DNA of 64,000 bases from Streptomyces sp. NA04227 (GTDB lineage: Bacteria; Actinomycetota; Actinomycetes; Streptomycetales; Streptomycetaceae): positions 2,531,001-2,595,000 of the forward strand of contig NZ_CP054918.1 of the NCBI RefSeq assembly GCF_013364195.1. The letters run 5' to 3'. The position numbers and the translations under genes are program-made. Positions 43,299-52,996 of this stretch are shown one piece after another (position 1 is the first letter of the stretch; each line of letters opens with the position of its first letter). The notes beneath the pieces are model-generated. The model did not search any database, was not told the origin of the DNA, and saw nothing but the letters and a program-made list of their open reading frames with translations.

Positions 43299-44288
43299 AT
43301 GACCTGGCTGATCACGGGCGGAGCCGGATACATCGGGGCGCATGTCGTCCACGCGATGACCGCCGCGGGCGAGGAGACGGTGGTCTACGACGACCTGTCC
43401 TCGGGCCGCGCCGAGCGGCTGCCCGAGGGCGTCCCCCTCGTCGAGGGCTCGGTGCTCGACGAGGACCTGCTCGCCCGCACGCTCGGCGGGCGCCGCTTCA
43501 CCGGCGTCGTCCACCTCGCCGCGAAGAAGCAGGTCGGCGAATCGGTCGAACTGCCGCTGCACTACTACCGCGAGAACGTCGAGGGCCTGCGCACCCTCCT
43601 CAAGGCGGTGACCGCGGCGGGCGTCCCCTCCTTCGTCTTCTCCTCCTCCGCGGCCGTGTACGGCATGCCGGAGACGGACTCCGGCCTGGTCACCGAAGAG
43701 ACCCCGTGCCTGCCGATGTCCCCGTACGGCGAGACCAAGCTGGCCGGTGAGTGGCTGGTCCGCGCCACCGGCCGGGCACACGGGCTCGCGACCGCCGGCC
43801 TGCGCTACTTCAACGTGGCGGGCGCGGCGGCCCCCGAGCTGGCCGACACGGGTGTGTTCAACCTGGTCCCGATGGTCTTCGAGAAGCTCACCGAAGGCAC
43901 CGCGCCCCGTATCTTCGGCGACGACTACCCGACACCGGACGGCACCTGCGTACGCGACTACATCCATGTGGTCGACCTGGCCGAGGCTCATGTGGCCGCC
44001 GCCCGGCGGCTGTCGGGCAGCATCGCGGGATCCGATCTCACGGTCAACATCGGCCGCGGGGAAGGCGTTTCGGTCCGCGAGATGATCGACCTCATCAACG
44101 AGGTCACCGGTCACGAACTGCCCGCCGAGGTCGCCCCGCGCCGCCCCGGCGACCCGGCCCGTGTCGTCGCCTCGGCCGACCGCGCCCACACCGAACTCGG
44201 CTGGAAGGCCCGGCACGACGTCCGCGACATGATCACCTCGGCCTGGTCGGGCTGGCTGCGCAGCCACCCGGAGGCGCGCCGCGACTGA
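43299..44288 (+). CDS. galE: UDP-glucose 4-epimerase-like NAD-dependent epimerase
   Basis: A 329-residue extended short-chain dehydrogenase: GGAGYIGAHV (NAD-binding, residues 7-16), FSSSAAVYG with the catalytic Ser, YGETK with Tyr/Lys (about 147-151), LRYFNVAGA, and PTPDGTCVRDYIHVVDLAEAH. It interconverts UDP-glucose/UDP-galactose or the GlcNAc/GalNAc pair and so supplies sugars for surface polymers. It is not in a gal operon here but near a glycan exporter, so a cell-wall role is likely. ATG at 43299. Confidence 0.88.
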   Translation: MTWLITGGAGYIGAHVVHAMTAAGEETVVYDDLSSGRAERLPEGVPLVEGSVLDEDLLARTLGGRRFTGVVHLAAKKQVGESVELPLHYYRENVEGLRTLLKAVTAAGVPSFVFSSSAAVYGMPETDSGLVTEETPCLPMSPYGETKLAGEWLVRATGRAHGLATAGLRYFNVAGAAAPELADTGVFNLVPMVFEKLTEGTAPRIFGDDYPTPDGTCVRDYIHVVDLAEAHVAAARRLSGSIAGSDLTVNIGRGEGVSVREMIDLINEVTGHELPAEVAPRRPGDPARVVASADRAHTELGWKARHDVRDMITSAWSGWLRSHPEARRD

Positions 44289-44378
44289 GCGGCGCCCCAG
44301 CTCTCGTCGCTCACCACCCCACCTCGCGTCTCTCGCCACCTCGCCCCCGTCGCGGCCAGTCACTCATCGGCTCGCGAC

Positions 44379-45167
44379 TCACCACATCACCCCCATCCGC
44401 TCGGGCACCTTGCGCGCCACCAGGTACCCCTGCGGGGTGGGCTCCGTCGGCAGCGGCGCGCATTCCTGGCGCAGCCGTATCTCGAAACCGGCCGCCTCCA
44501 GTTCGGCGGTGAGCCGGTCGGGGTCGAGGCGGTGGAAGTCGAGGGAGACCCGGTGGCCGAACGCCTCCTCGTAGTGGACGAGTTCGCGGCCCGCCTGGAA
44601 GGCCAGCAGCAGATGGCCGTCCGGGGCGAGGGCACGGTGGAAGCGGGCGAGGACGCCCGGGTGGTCCTCGGGCGGGACGTGGATGAGCGAGTACCAGGCC
44701 ACCAGACCGGCGAGCGAGTACTCCGGCAGGTCCAGGGTGGTCATGTCGCCCACCTCGAAACGGAGTTCGGGGTGGGCGGCGCGGGCACGGGCCACCATGG
44801 CCGGGGACAGGTCGAGTCCGGAGGCGGCCAGTCCGAGCGAGGCGAGGTGTGCGGTGATCCTGCCCGGCCCGCAACCGACCTCGACCACGGCGGGCGCACC
44901 GCCGTCGGTTACCGCGGACGCACCACCGCCGGCCACTGCGGGCGCGCCGCCCTCCGCCGCGCCGCCCTCCGCCGTCACGGGAGCACCGGCCTCGCCACCA
45001 CCACGTATCAGCTCCGCGAAGGCGGCGAGTACCGCGCGCGCGAAGACGTTCCGCTCCAACTCGCCCCGGACGAGGTCGAGATAGCCCGGGACCATGACGT
45101 CGTAGGCACTGCGGGTGGCAGTCACGTAGGAAGGCTCGTCGGCCTGGTAGGACTCGCTGTCGATCAT
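44379..45167 (-). CDS. Class I SAM-dependent methyltransferase
   Basis: 262 residues. Motif I VVEVGCGPGRITAHLASLG is at about 102-120, with the later SGLDLSPAMVARARAAHPELRFEVGDM and LIHVPPEDHPGVLARFHRALAPDGHLLLAF. An Ala/Gly/Thr low-complexity insertion (about 65-100, GGAPAVAGGGASAVTDGGAPAV) splits the N-terminal helices from motif I and is encoded by repeats at about 44880-44990. The start at 45167 (MIDSESYQADEPSY) fits the family. Substrate unknown. Confidence 0.82.
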   Translation of the reverse strand: MIDSESYQADEPSYVTATRSAYDVMVPGYLDLVRGELERNVFARAVLAAFAELIRGGGEAGAPVTAEGGAAEGGAPAVAGGGASAVTDGGAPAVVEVGCGPGRITAHLASLGLAASGLDLSPAMVARARAAHPELRFEVGDMTTLDLPEYSLAGLVAWYSLIHVPPEDHPGVLARFHRALAPDGHLLLAFQAGRELVHYEEAFGHRVSLDFHRLDPDRLTAELEAAGFEIRLRQECAPLPTEPTPQGYLVARKVPERMGVMW

Positions 45168-45253
45168 GCCCAAGAACGTAACGCGCACCACTGACAACGC
45201 GGAGTGACCAGCGGATTCTCGGAGTCTGCGACCGACTCGGGCTCGCCCCGCCG

Positions 45254-45862
45254 CTACAGCGCCCGCAGCCCCGCCGCGACACTCCCCGCGAGCCGGTCCA
45301 GGTAGCCGCCCGGCATGGTGCCGCGGGCGACCACGCCGCGCCAGTAGAGCGGGCCGGAGATCAGGTCGAGGGCGAGGTCCTCGTCGTAGTCGGGGCGCAG
45401 TTCGCCGCGGTCGGCGGCGGCGCGGACGATGCCGCTGGCCACACTGTGCTGGCTCTGCCGCAGTGCCGTCTGGAGCGCCTCGGCGATCTCGGGGTTGCGG
45501 GCCGCCTCGGCCTGGAGGTCGGGGATCACCTGGGAGGCGACGGGGTGGCGCAGCATCCGGGCCGTCAGCGCGTACAGCAGCCGCAGGTCGCCCTCCAGGC
45601 TGCCGGTGTCGGGGGCGGGCAGGCCCTGCACCGCCACCGCGGAGACCACGTCGAGCACGAGTTGCAGCTTCGAGCGCCAGCGGCGGTAGACCGCGGTCTT
45701 GCCGACCCCGGCGCGGCGGGCGATGCCCTCGATCGACATCCGGGCGTAGCCGACTGCCGCGAGCTCCTCGAAGACGGCCTCGCGGATGGCCTGCGTGATG
45801 TCCTCGCGCAGTACCGCCGCTCCCGCGGGCCGACGCCGTGGCCGGTTTTCGTCTGCGGTCAT
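45254..45862 (-). CDS. TetR-family transcriptional repressor
   Basis: 202 residues. The N-terminal HTH is ITQAIREAVFEELAAVGYARMSIEGIARRAGVGKTAVYRRWRSKLQLVLDVV (about 22-72). The C-terminal ligand domain ends in DLISGPLYWRGVVARGTMPGGYLDRL (TetR_C_16-like). It is divergent from the TagGH-type exporter with repeated CGTC-n-GACG sites in the gap, so it probably controls itself and perhaps the exporter. The ligand is unknown. Confidence 0.88.
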   Translation of the reverse strand: MTADENRPRRRPAGAAVLREDITQAIREAVFEELAAVGYARMSIEGIARRAGVGKTAVYRRWRSKLQLVLDVVSAVAVQGLPAPDTGSLEGDLRLLYALTARMLRHPVASQVIPDLQAEAARNPEIAEALQTALRQSQHSVASGIVRAAADRGELRPDYDEDLALDLISGPLYWRGVVARGTMPGGYLDRLAGSVAAGLRAL

Positions 45863-45877
45863 GCGGTCAGCATAGGG

Positions 45878-45955
45878 CGTCGCGACGTAACGGTTGCGTC
45901 CCGACGTAAATCCGCTCTACTCTCGACGTTGCGACGATACGGGTCCGTCCCGACG
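45878..45955. promoter_or_regulatory. Three CGTC(G/C)CGACG sites, putative TetR operators
   Basis: CGTCGCGACGTAA at 45878, CGTCCCGACGTAA at 45897 (19 bp apart) and CGTCCCGACGAAA at 45946. The first is a perfect palindrome. They lie just before the TetR ATG (45862) and upstream of the exporter gene at 46070. Confidence 0.55.
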
Positions 45956-46069
45956 AAACGACACCCGGCCGCCACCCGGCCGACACCGGCGCCCCGGACC
46001 CCGCGCACCCCGACGCAGCACCCTCGCAGCACCCCTCGTAACGCCGAGCACCGCGGATGTGAGAGCCGG

Positions 46070-47023
46070 ATGAGCCAGGCAGTCAACACCCCAGCCGCCA
46101 GCGCGGCCGGACAGCAGTCCGCCGCACCGCCGGGGCCCGGCGGGACCGGTGCCCGCGAGGACGCCGCCGCGCTCGCCGCCCGGTACGGGCTGACGGTCAG
46201 TGGTGCGCGTCCGACGCTGCGGGGGTATGTGCGGCAGTTGTGGGGGCGGCGGCATTTCATCGTGGCGTTCTCGCAGGCGAAGCTGACGGCGCAGTACAGC
46301 CAGGCGAAGCTGGGGCAGTTGTGGCAGGTGGCGACGCCGCTGCTGAACGCGCTGGTGTACTTCCTGATCTTCGGTCTGATTCTTCAGGCGGACCGGGGTA
46401 TGGAGCGTGAGGTCTATGTTCCGTTCCTGGTGACGGGCGTGTTCGTGTTCACGTTCACGCAGAGTTCGGTGATGGCCGGGGTGCGGGCGATCGCGGGCAA
46501 TCTGGGTCTGGTGCGGGCGTTGCACTTCCCGCGGGCGTCGCTGCCGATCTCGTTCTCGTTGCAGCAGCTTCAGCAGTTGCTGTTCTCGATGATCGTGATG
46601 GTGGCGGTCGCGATGGCGTTCGGGAGCTTCCCGACGTGGTCGTGGCTGCTGATGGTCCCGGTGCTGGTGCTGCAGTTCTTCTTCAACACGGGCCTCGCGC
46701 TGATCATGGCGCGGCTCGGCAGCAAGACCCCCGACCTGGCGCAGCTGATGCCGTTCGTGATGCGCACCTGGATGTATGCCTCGGGTGTCATGTTCTCCAT
46801 CCCGGTGATGCTGGAGGACAAGCCGCAGTGGGTGGCCGACATCCTTCAGTGGAACCCCGCGGCGGTCTACATGGACCTGATGCGGTTCGCGCTCATCGAC
46901 GAATACGGCTCCTCGAACCTGCCCCCGCATGTGTGGGCGGTCGCGCTGGGCTGGGCCGTCCTGCTCGCCGTGGGCGGATTCGTGTACTTCTGGAAGGCTG
47001 AGGAGAAGTACGGCCGTGGCTGA
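46070..47023 (+). CDS. ABC-2 type polysaccharide/teichoic acid export permease (TagG/Wzm-like)
   Basis: 317 residues with six spans: GQLWQVATPLLNALVYFLIFGLIL, VYVPFLVTGVFVFTFTQSSVMAGV, then FPRASLPISFSLQQLQQLLF and WSWLLMVPVLVLQFFFNTGLALIMARLG. This layout and the cytoplasmic amphipathic N-terminus (YVRQLWGRRHFIVAFSQAKL) are typical of Wzm/TagG. It exports an undecaprenyl-linked glycan with the ATPase encoded next, overlapping by 8 nt. ATG at 46070; the upstream frame is open but covered by the TetR promoter. Confidence 0.87.
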   Translation: MSQAVNTPAASAAGQQSAAPPGPGGTGAREDAAALAARYGLTVSGARPTLRGYVRQLWGRRHFIVAFSQAKLTAQYSQAKLGQLWQVATPLLNALVYFLIFGLILQADRGMEREVYVPFLVTGVFVFTFTQSSVMAGVRAIAGNLGLVRALHFPRASLPISFSLQQLQQLLFSMIVMVAVAMAFGSFPTWSWLLMVPVLVLQFFFNTGLALIMARLGSKTPDLAQLMPFVMRTWMYASGVMFSIPVMLEDKPQWVADILQWNPAAVYMDLMRFALIDEYGSSNLPPHVWAVALGWAVLLAVGGFVYFWKAEEKYGRG

Positions 47024-47897
47024 CACCGAGACTCTCAACAACCCGAACCCGAACCCGACCATGAACACGAACCCGCACGCGGCCCGGGCACCGGGCAGCG
47101 CCTCGTCCGCGCCCGTGCCCGCGCCCGGTCCGGTGCCCACCGTGATCGCCGACAGCGTGGACATCGTCTACCGCGTGCACGGCGCCGCCACCGGCCGCGG
47201 CGCCGCGACGGCCGCGCTCAGCCGGATGCTGCGCGGCGGCCGCTCCGGCTCGGCCCTGGGCATCCGTACCGTCCACGCCGTACGCAAGGTCTCCTTCACC
47301 GCCTACCGCGGCGAGGCGATCGGCCTGATCGGCACCAACGGCTCGGGCAAATCAACCCTGTTGAAGGCGGTCGCGGGTCTGCTCCCGGTGGAGAACGGGC
47401 GCATCTACACCGACGGGCAGCCCTCGCTGCTCGGCGTCAACGCCGCCCTGATGAACGACCTCACCGGTGAACGCAACGTCCACCTGGGCGGGTTGGCCAT
47501 GGGCATGTCGCGCGAGCAGATCCGCGAGCGCTACCAGGAGATCGTCGACTTCTCCGGCATCAACGAGAAGGGCGACTTCATCACCCTGCCGATGCGTACG
47601 TACTCCTCCGGCATGGCCGCCCGCCTGCGGTTCTCCATCGCCGCCGCCAAGGACCACGACGTCCTCATGATCGACGAGGCCCTCGCCACCGGCGACCGCT
47701 CCTTCCAGAAGCGCTCCGAGGCCCGCATCCGCGAACTGCGCAAGGAAGCCGGCACCGTCTTCCTCGTCAGCCACAACAACAAGTCCATCCGCGACACCTG
47801 CGACCGCGTCCTGTGGCTGGAACGCGGCGAACTGCGCATGGACGGGCCGACGGCCGAAGTCCTCGCCGAGTACGAGAAGTTCACCAACAAGAAGTAG
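47016..47897 (+). CDS. Polysaccharide/teichoic acid export ATPase (TagH/Wzt-like)
   Basis: 293 residues. An Asn/Pro/Ala-rich N-terminus of about 45 residues precedes the ABC domain: Walker A GTNGSGKST (about 109-117), AALMNDLTGERNVHLGG, the variant signature YSSGMAARLRFSIA, Walker B VLMIDEALATGD, and H-loop LVSHN. The short form lacks the C-terminal glycan-binding domain of some Wzt proteins. The start is GTG at 47016, inside the end of the permease gene. With the permease it moves a cell-wall glycan such as teichoic or teichulosonic acid out of the cell (inference). Confidence 0.88.
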   Translation: MADTETLNNPNPNPTMNTNPHAARAPGSASSAPVPAPGPVPTVIADSVDIVYRVHGAATGRGAATAALSRMLRGGRSGSALGIRTVHAVRKVSFTAYRGEAIGLIGTNGSGKSTLLKAVAGLLPVENGRIYTDGQPSLLGVNAALMNDLTGERNVHLGGLAMGMSREQIRERYQEIVDFSGINEKGDFITLPMRTYSSGMAARLRFSIAAAKDHDVLMIDEALATGDRSFQKRSEARIRELRKEAGTVFLVSHNNKSIRDTCDRVLWLERGELRMDGPTAEVLAEYEKFTNKK

Positions 47898-47940
47898 GAG
47901 CGGCGCGGCGGCGGTCAGCACGTCGGGCGGGCAGCGAAAT

Positions 47941-47979
47941 GCGCCCCGTACACGTCAGGAAACGACGTGTACGGGGCGC
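47941..47979. terminator. Bidirectional terminator between tagH-like and gdhB
   Basis: A perfect 16-bp stem GCGCCCCGTACACGTC / GACGTGTACGGGGCGC around AGGAAAC in a convergent gap. Confidence 0.85.
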
Positions 47980-48061
47980 CTTCGTACGTGCCCTGCCTTG
48001 ATGCTCGCCTGCGTGCGCGCTGCCACCGGCCCGCGCTCGCGGTCCGGTGGCAGCGCCCCGC

Positions 48062-51000
48062 TCAGCTGTGCGTGCGCAGCAAGGTGCGCATGGTGCGCAT
48101 GGCCACCGAGAGGTTGGCCAGGTCGAAGGAGTCCGAGCCCTGGATCTCCTCGAGGGTGGTGCGGGCGCGGGCCAGGATCGCGGAGTTCTTCTCCTCCCAC
48201 GCCTTGAACCGCTGCTCGGGGGTCGAGTCGCCGTTGCCGACGGCGAGCACGTCCGCGGTGAGCGCCGCGTGCGCCGCGAAGAGGTCCTCGCGGATGGAGG
48301 CGCGCGCCATGGACTGCCAGCGGTCGTCGCGGGGCAGTTCGATGATGCGGTCCATCAGCTCGGTGATCTTCAGGCGGTCCCCGAGGTCGTAGTAGACCTC
48401 GGCGACGGCCAGCGGCTCCTTGCCCATACGGTCCGCGATCGCCGCGATGTCCAGCGTCGGGAAGGCCGAGGAGAACCCGGCGACGCGCTGGGCCAGTTGG
48501 TCCGGCACGCCCGCGTCGGTCAGTTCGTCGCGGATGCGCTGGTACCACTCCAGGTCGGTGCCGCGCAGCAGCTTGGGCAGTTCGTCCCAGACCGCTCGGA
48601 CACCGGCGCCGAAGAAGTCGACCGTCTCCCGCAACTGGAGCGGCTGCGGCCGGTTGTTGAGCAGCCAGCGGGTGCCGCGCTCGACCAGGCGCCGCGAGTG
48701 CAGCCGGATCCGGGTCAGCACATCGGCGGCGACGATGTTGTCCAGCGCCTCCACCGCGTCCCAGACCTCGCCGAGACCGAAGATGGCGCGGGCGGCCATC
48801 TGGGCCCGCACGATCTCCTCGAGCGAGGCGCCCGACTCCTCGCGCAGCCGGTGCAGGAAGGTCGAACCACCGGTGTTGACCGTGTCGTTGACCAGGATGG
48901 TCGTGACGATCTCGCGGTTCAGCGCGTGCGCGTCGATCTGCTCGGGGAACCGCTCGCGCAGCGCCGTCGGGAAGTAGGCGTGCAGCAGGCTCCGCAGATA
49001 CGGGTCGTCCGGCAGCGTGGTGTGGATCAGCTCCTGCGCGGCGGTGATCTTCGTGTACGCGAGGAGCACGCTCAGCTCGGGCTGGGTGAGTCCCTTTCCG
49101 GCGCTCAGCCGTTCCTTGATCTGCCGGTCGGTGGGCAGGAACTCCAGGGCGCGGTCGAGGTGGCCCTCCTTGGTCAGGCGCCGCATGAACCGCTGGTGGG
49201 CGTGGAGCAGCGAGGCCGACTGCGCCTCGGCGTTGGCCAGCGCGGTGTTCTGGGCGTAGTTGTTGCGCAGCACCAGGGCGCCGACCTCGTCGGTCATCTC
49301 GGCGAGCAGCTTGTTGCGCTGCTTGACCGTCATGTCCCCTTCGGCGACCAGCGAGTTGAGCAGGATCTTGATGTTCACCTCGTGGTCGGAGGTGTCCACG
49401 CCCGCGCTGTTGTCGATGGCGTCGGTGTTGATGTGCCCGCCGTGCAGGGCGAACTCGATCCGGCCCAGCTGGGTGAGACCGAGGTTGCCGCCCTCGCCGA
49501 CGACCTTGGCGCGCAGCTCGGAACCGTCCACCCGGATCGCGTCGTTGGCCTTGTCACCGACGTCCGCGTTCGACTCCAGCGAGGACTTCACATACGTACC
49601 GATGCCGCCGTTCCACAGCAGGTCCACCGGCGCCTGGAGCACCGCCCGCATCAGGTCGGCCGGGGTCATCTTGGTGACCGACTTGTCGATGCCGAGCGCC
49701 TCGCGGATGTGCGAGTTGACCTGGATCGCCTTGGCGCTGCGCGGGAAGACGCCGCCGCCCGCGGAGAGCAGGTCGGTGTTGTAGTCGGCCCAGGAGCTGC
49801 GCGGCAGTTCGAACAGGCGGCGGCGCTCGGCGTAGGAGACGGCGGCGTCCGGGTTCGGGTCGATGAAGATGTGCCGGTGGTCGAAGGCGGCGACCAGGCG
49901 GATGTGCTCGGAGAGCAGCATGCCGTTGCCGAACACGTCGCCGCTCATGTCGCCCACGCCGACCGCGGTGAAGTCCTCGGTCTGGCTGTCGTGGCCGAGC
50001 TCGCGGAAGTGGCGCTTGACCGACTCCCAGGCGCCGCGCGCGGTGATGCCCATGCCCTTGTGGTCGTAGCCCGCGCTGCCGCCGGAGGCGAAGGCGTCGC
50101 CGAGCCAGAACTCGTAGTTCTCGGCGACCTCGTTGGCAATGTCGGAGAAGGTCGCGGTGCCCTTGTCGGCGGCGACCACCAGGTAGGTGTCGTCCTCGTC
50201 GTGGCGGACCACGTCGGCGGGCGGCACGACCTCACCGGCGACCAGGTTGTCGGTGATGTCCAGGAGCGCCGAGATGAAGGTGCGGTAGGCGCCGATGCCC
50301 TCGGCGAGCCACGCGTCGCGGTCCACCGCGGGGTCGGGGAGCTGCTTGGCGACGAAGCCGCCCTTGGCGCCCACCGGCACGATGACGGTGTTCTTCACCA
50401 TCTGCGCCTTCACCAGACCGAGGATCTCGGTACGGAAGTCCTCCCGCCGGTCGGACCAGCGCAGACCGCCGCGCGCGACCTTGCCGAAGCGCAGGTGCAC
50501 GCCCTCGACGCGGGGCGAGTACACCCAGATCTCGTACGCGGGCCGCGGTGCGGGCAGGTCGGGGATGGCCTGCGGGTCGAACTTCATGGAGACGTAGTTG
50601 TGGTGGCCGCCACCGCTCGCCTCCTGGAAGAAGTTGGTGCGCAGCGTCGCCTTGATGACGGTGAGGAAGGAGCGCAGGATGCGGTCCTCGTCGAGGCTCG
50701 CGACCTGGTCGAGCGCGCCGTCGAGTTCCTCCAGGAGCCCGTCGGTCAGCTCGGTGCCCGCCCGCTGGTGGTCCGGCGACATCCGCGCCTCGAAGAGCGA
50801 GACGAGCAGCCGGGTGGTGTGGACGTTGTTGCGGAGGGTGTCCTCCATGTAGTCCTGGCTGAAGGTGGCCCCGGCCTGCCGCAGGTACTTGGCGTAGGCG
50901 CGCAGCACCATCGCCTGGCGCCAGTTGAGCCCGGCGCGCAGTACCAGCTCGTTGAAGCCGTCGTTCTCGGCCTGGCCGGTCCAGGTCGCCTCGAAGGCCT

Positions 51001-52996
51001 CCTGGAAACGGTCGCGGGCGTCGTCGCCGAAGTAGTCCCCGCCCGTCTGGGCGGTGGGCATGCGCAGACCGAAGTCGTAGATCCAGGCGGTGGACCGGTC
51101 CGAGCAGCGCAGCTCGTACGGGCGCTCGTCGGTGACCTCGACGCCCAGGCGATGCAGCACCGGCAGCACCGCGGACAGCGAGATCTGGCCACCCGCGCGG
51201 TAGATCTTGAACCGGCGCTCGCCGGGCGCGGCGCCGACCGGCTCGTACAGCGAGAGCGCGAACTCGTCGCCGCCGGCCGCGAGTTGTTCGAGGTGCACCA
51301 GGTCGGCGACGCCGGAGCGCGGCGGGTGGTCGGCCTTGTAGCCCTCGGGGAAGGCCTCCGCGTAGCGGCGCGCGAGTTCGGCGGCGCGCTCCTCACCGAG
51401 CTCGGCGTACAGGGCCTCGTTGAAGGCGTCCTGCCAGGAGCGGGCGGCCTCGGCGAGCCGGGCCTCGATCCGCTCCTTGTCGGCGTCGCTGAGCTGCGGC
51501 AGCTCGGTGCCGGAGGGTACGCGCACCACGAAGTGCAGCCGGGAGAGCACCGATTCGGTGTTCCAGGCGGTGAAGTCGACGGTGCTGCCGCCGAGCTCCT
51601 CCTTCAGGATGTCCACGATGCGCAGCCGTACCGCCGTGGTGTAGCGGTCGCGCGGCAGGTAGACCAGCGCCGAGTAGTAGCGCCCGTACTCGTCCTTGCG
51701 CAGGTACAGGCGCAGCTTGCGGCGCTCCTGGAGGTACAGGACGCTGGTGACGATCTCGCGCAGCTCGTCGACCGGGGTCTGGAAGAGCTCGTCGCGCGGG
51801 TAGGTCTCCAGGATCTGCAGCAGGTCGCGGCCGTCGTGGCTGTTGGGCGAGAAGCCCGCGCCCTCCAGGACCTCCTCGACCTTGCGCCGGATGACCGGCA
51901 CCCGGCGCACCGACTCGGTGTACGCGGCCGAGGAGAACAGTCCCAGGAAGCGGCGCTCCCCGACGACGTTGCCCTGGCTGTCGAACTTCTTCACGCCCAC
52001 GTAGTCGAGGTACGAGGGCCGGTGGACGGTGGAGCGGCTGTTCGCCTTGGTCAGGACGAGCAGCTTGTGCTCGCGCGCCTTGGCCCGGGCGTCGGCGGGC
52101 AGCCGGCTGAAGGACGGGCTGACGGGGTGGTCCTCGCCCGTGTGGTGCGGGTCGGCGCGCAGGATGCCGAGGCCGGTGCCGGGCACGGCGGCCAGCGAGT
52201 CGTCGTCGCGCAGCTCGTACTCGCGGTAGCCGAGGAAGGTGAAGTGGTCGTCGGCGAGCCAGCGCAGCAGTTCGCGGGCCTCCTCGACCTCCTGCTCGCG
52301 CAGGTCGTCCGCGGTGGGTTCCTTCGGCAGCTCGACGGCGATGTTCAGCGCCGCGTCGCGCATCTTCTCCCAGTCCTCGACGGCCTCCCGGGCATCCGAC
52401 AGGACGCGCAGCAGATCGCCGGTGATCTGCTTGAGGTCGCCGCGGTCGGTCTCGCGGTCCGTCTCGACGTGGATCCACGACTCGATCAGGGCGTCGTGCG
52501 GCAGTGCCTCGCGAACGGCGGTCCGCTGGGTGCTGAGCACTTCCAGGAGGCGGCCGGTGACGTCGCGGCGGACCACCATCTGCGGGTGGATCACGACGTG
52601 GATGCCGCGGTGCTGGCGGGACAGCTCGTTGGTGACGGAGTCGACAAGGAAGGGCATGTCGTCGGTGACCACCTCGACGACGGTGTGGCTGCAGGTCCAG
52701 CCGTTCTCCTCGACCGTCGGGGTGTGGACCCGGACGTTCGCGGTGCCCTGGGGGCGATTCTCGGCCAGCCTCAGATGGGAGAACGCGGCCCCGAAGACGT
52801 CGTCCGGGTCACGCCCGACGAGGTCCTCCGGGGCGGTGTGGCGGTAGTAGCGCTGGAGAAACGCGAGGACCGCGGCCTGGCCGGTTCCCTCGCCCTCAGC
52901 ACCGGTCGGGAGATGTCCTCCGACCGGGCTGTTCTCAGCTACCCGGGCGGCCCTGTCGAGCAGCTCGGCTTTGGCTTCGTCCAGCTTCGTCCGCAT
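48062..52996 (-). CDS. gdhB: Large NAD-specific glutamate dehydrogenase
   Basis: 1644 residues, the 180-kDa class first characterised in Streptomyces clavuligerus. It catalyses NAD-linked oxidative deamination of glutamate to 2-oxoglutarate. Long N-terminal ACT-like regulatory parts (about 1-700) include VVIHPQMVVRRDVTG and YLPRDRYTTAVRLRI. The catalytic region has GLRWSDRREDFRTEILGLVKAQMVKNTVIVPVGAKGGFV (about 860-900) and GVGDMSGDVFGNGMLLS (NAD-binding part). The C-terminus includes the HAL-type helical region. AGAGGACA before the ATG at 52996 sets the start; 53062 is rejected. A candidate promoter lies at 53260-53289. Confidence 0.94.
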   Translation of the reverse strand: MRTKLDEAKAELLDRAARVAENSPVGGHLPTGAEGEGTGQAAVLAFLQRYYRHTAPEDLVGRDPDDVFGAAFSHLRLAENRPQGTANVRVHTPTVEENGWTCSHTVVEVVTDDMPFLVDSVTNELSRQHRGIHVVIHPQMVVRRDVTGRLLEVLSTQRTAVREALPHDALIESWIHVETDRETDRGDLKQITGDLLRVLSDAREAVEDWEKMRDAALNIAVELPKEPTADDLREQEVEEARELLRWLADDHFTFLGYREYELRDDDSLAAVPGTGLGILRADPHHTGEDHPVSPSFSRLPADARAKAREHKLLVLTKANSRSTVHRPSYLDYVGVKKFDSQGNVVGERRFLGLFSSAAYTESVRRVPVIRRKVEEVLEGAGFSPNSHDGRDLLQILETYPRDELFQTPVDELREIVTSVLYLQERRKLRLYLRKDEYGRYYSALVYLPRDRYTTAVRLRIVDILKEELGGSTVDFTAWNTESVLSRLHFVVRVPSGTELPQLSDADKERIEARLAEAARSWQDAFNEALYAELGEERAAELARRYAEAFPEGYKADHPPRSGVADLVHLEQLAAGGDEFALSLYEPVGAAPGERRFKIYRAGGQISLSAVLPVLHRLGVEVTDERPYELRCSDRSTAWIYDFGLRMPTAQTGGDYFGDDARDRFQEAFEATWTGQAENDGFNELVLRAGLNWRQAMVLRAYAKYLRQAGATFSQDYMEDTLRNNVHTTRLLVSLFEARMSPDHQRAGTELTDGLLEELDGALDQVASLDEDRILRSFLTVIKATLRTNFFQEASGGGHHNYVSMKFDPQAIPDLPAPRPAYEIWVYSPRVEGVHLRFGKVARGGLRWSDRREDFRTEILGLVKAQMVKNTVIVPVGAKGGFVAKQLPDPAVDRDAWLAEGIGAYRTFISALLDITDNLVAGEVVPPADVVRHDEDDTYLVVAADKGTATFSDIANEVAENYEFWLGDAFASGGSAGYDHKGMGITARGAWESVKRHFRELGHDSQTEDFTAVGVGDMSGDVFGNGMLLSEHIRLVAAFDHRHIFIDPNPDAAVSYAERRRLFELPRSSWADYNTDLLSAGGGVFPRSAKAIQVNSHIREALGIDKSVTKMTPADLMRAVLQAPVDLLWNGGIGTYVKSSLESNADVGDKANDAIRVDGSELRAKVVGEGGNLGLTQLGRIEFALHGGHINTDAIDNSAGVDTSDHEVNIKILLNSLVAEGDMTVKQRNKLLAEMTDEVGALVLRNNYAQNTALANAEAQSASLLHAHQRFMRRLTKEGHLDRALEFLPTDRQIKERLSAGKGLTQPELSVLLAYTKITAAQELIHTTLPDDPYLRSLLHAYFPTALRERFPEQIDAHALNREIVTTILVNDTVNTGGSTFLHRLREESGASLEEIVRAQMAARAIFGLGEVWDAVEALDNIVAADVLTRIRLHSRRLVERGTRWLLNNRPQPLQLRETVDFFGAGVRAVWDELPKLLRGTDLEWYQRIRDELTDAGVPDQLAQRVAGFSSAFPTLDIAAIADRMGKEPLAVAEVYYDLGDRLKITELMDRIIELPRDDRWQSMARASIREDLFAAHAALTADVLAVGNGDSTPEQRFKAWEEKNSAILARARTTLEEIQGSDSFDLANLSVAMRTMRTLLRTHS

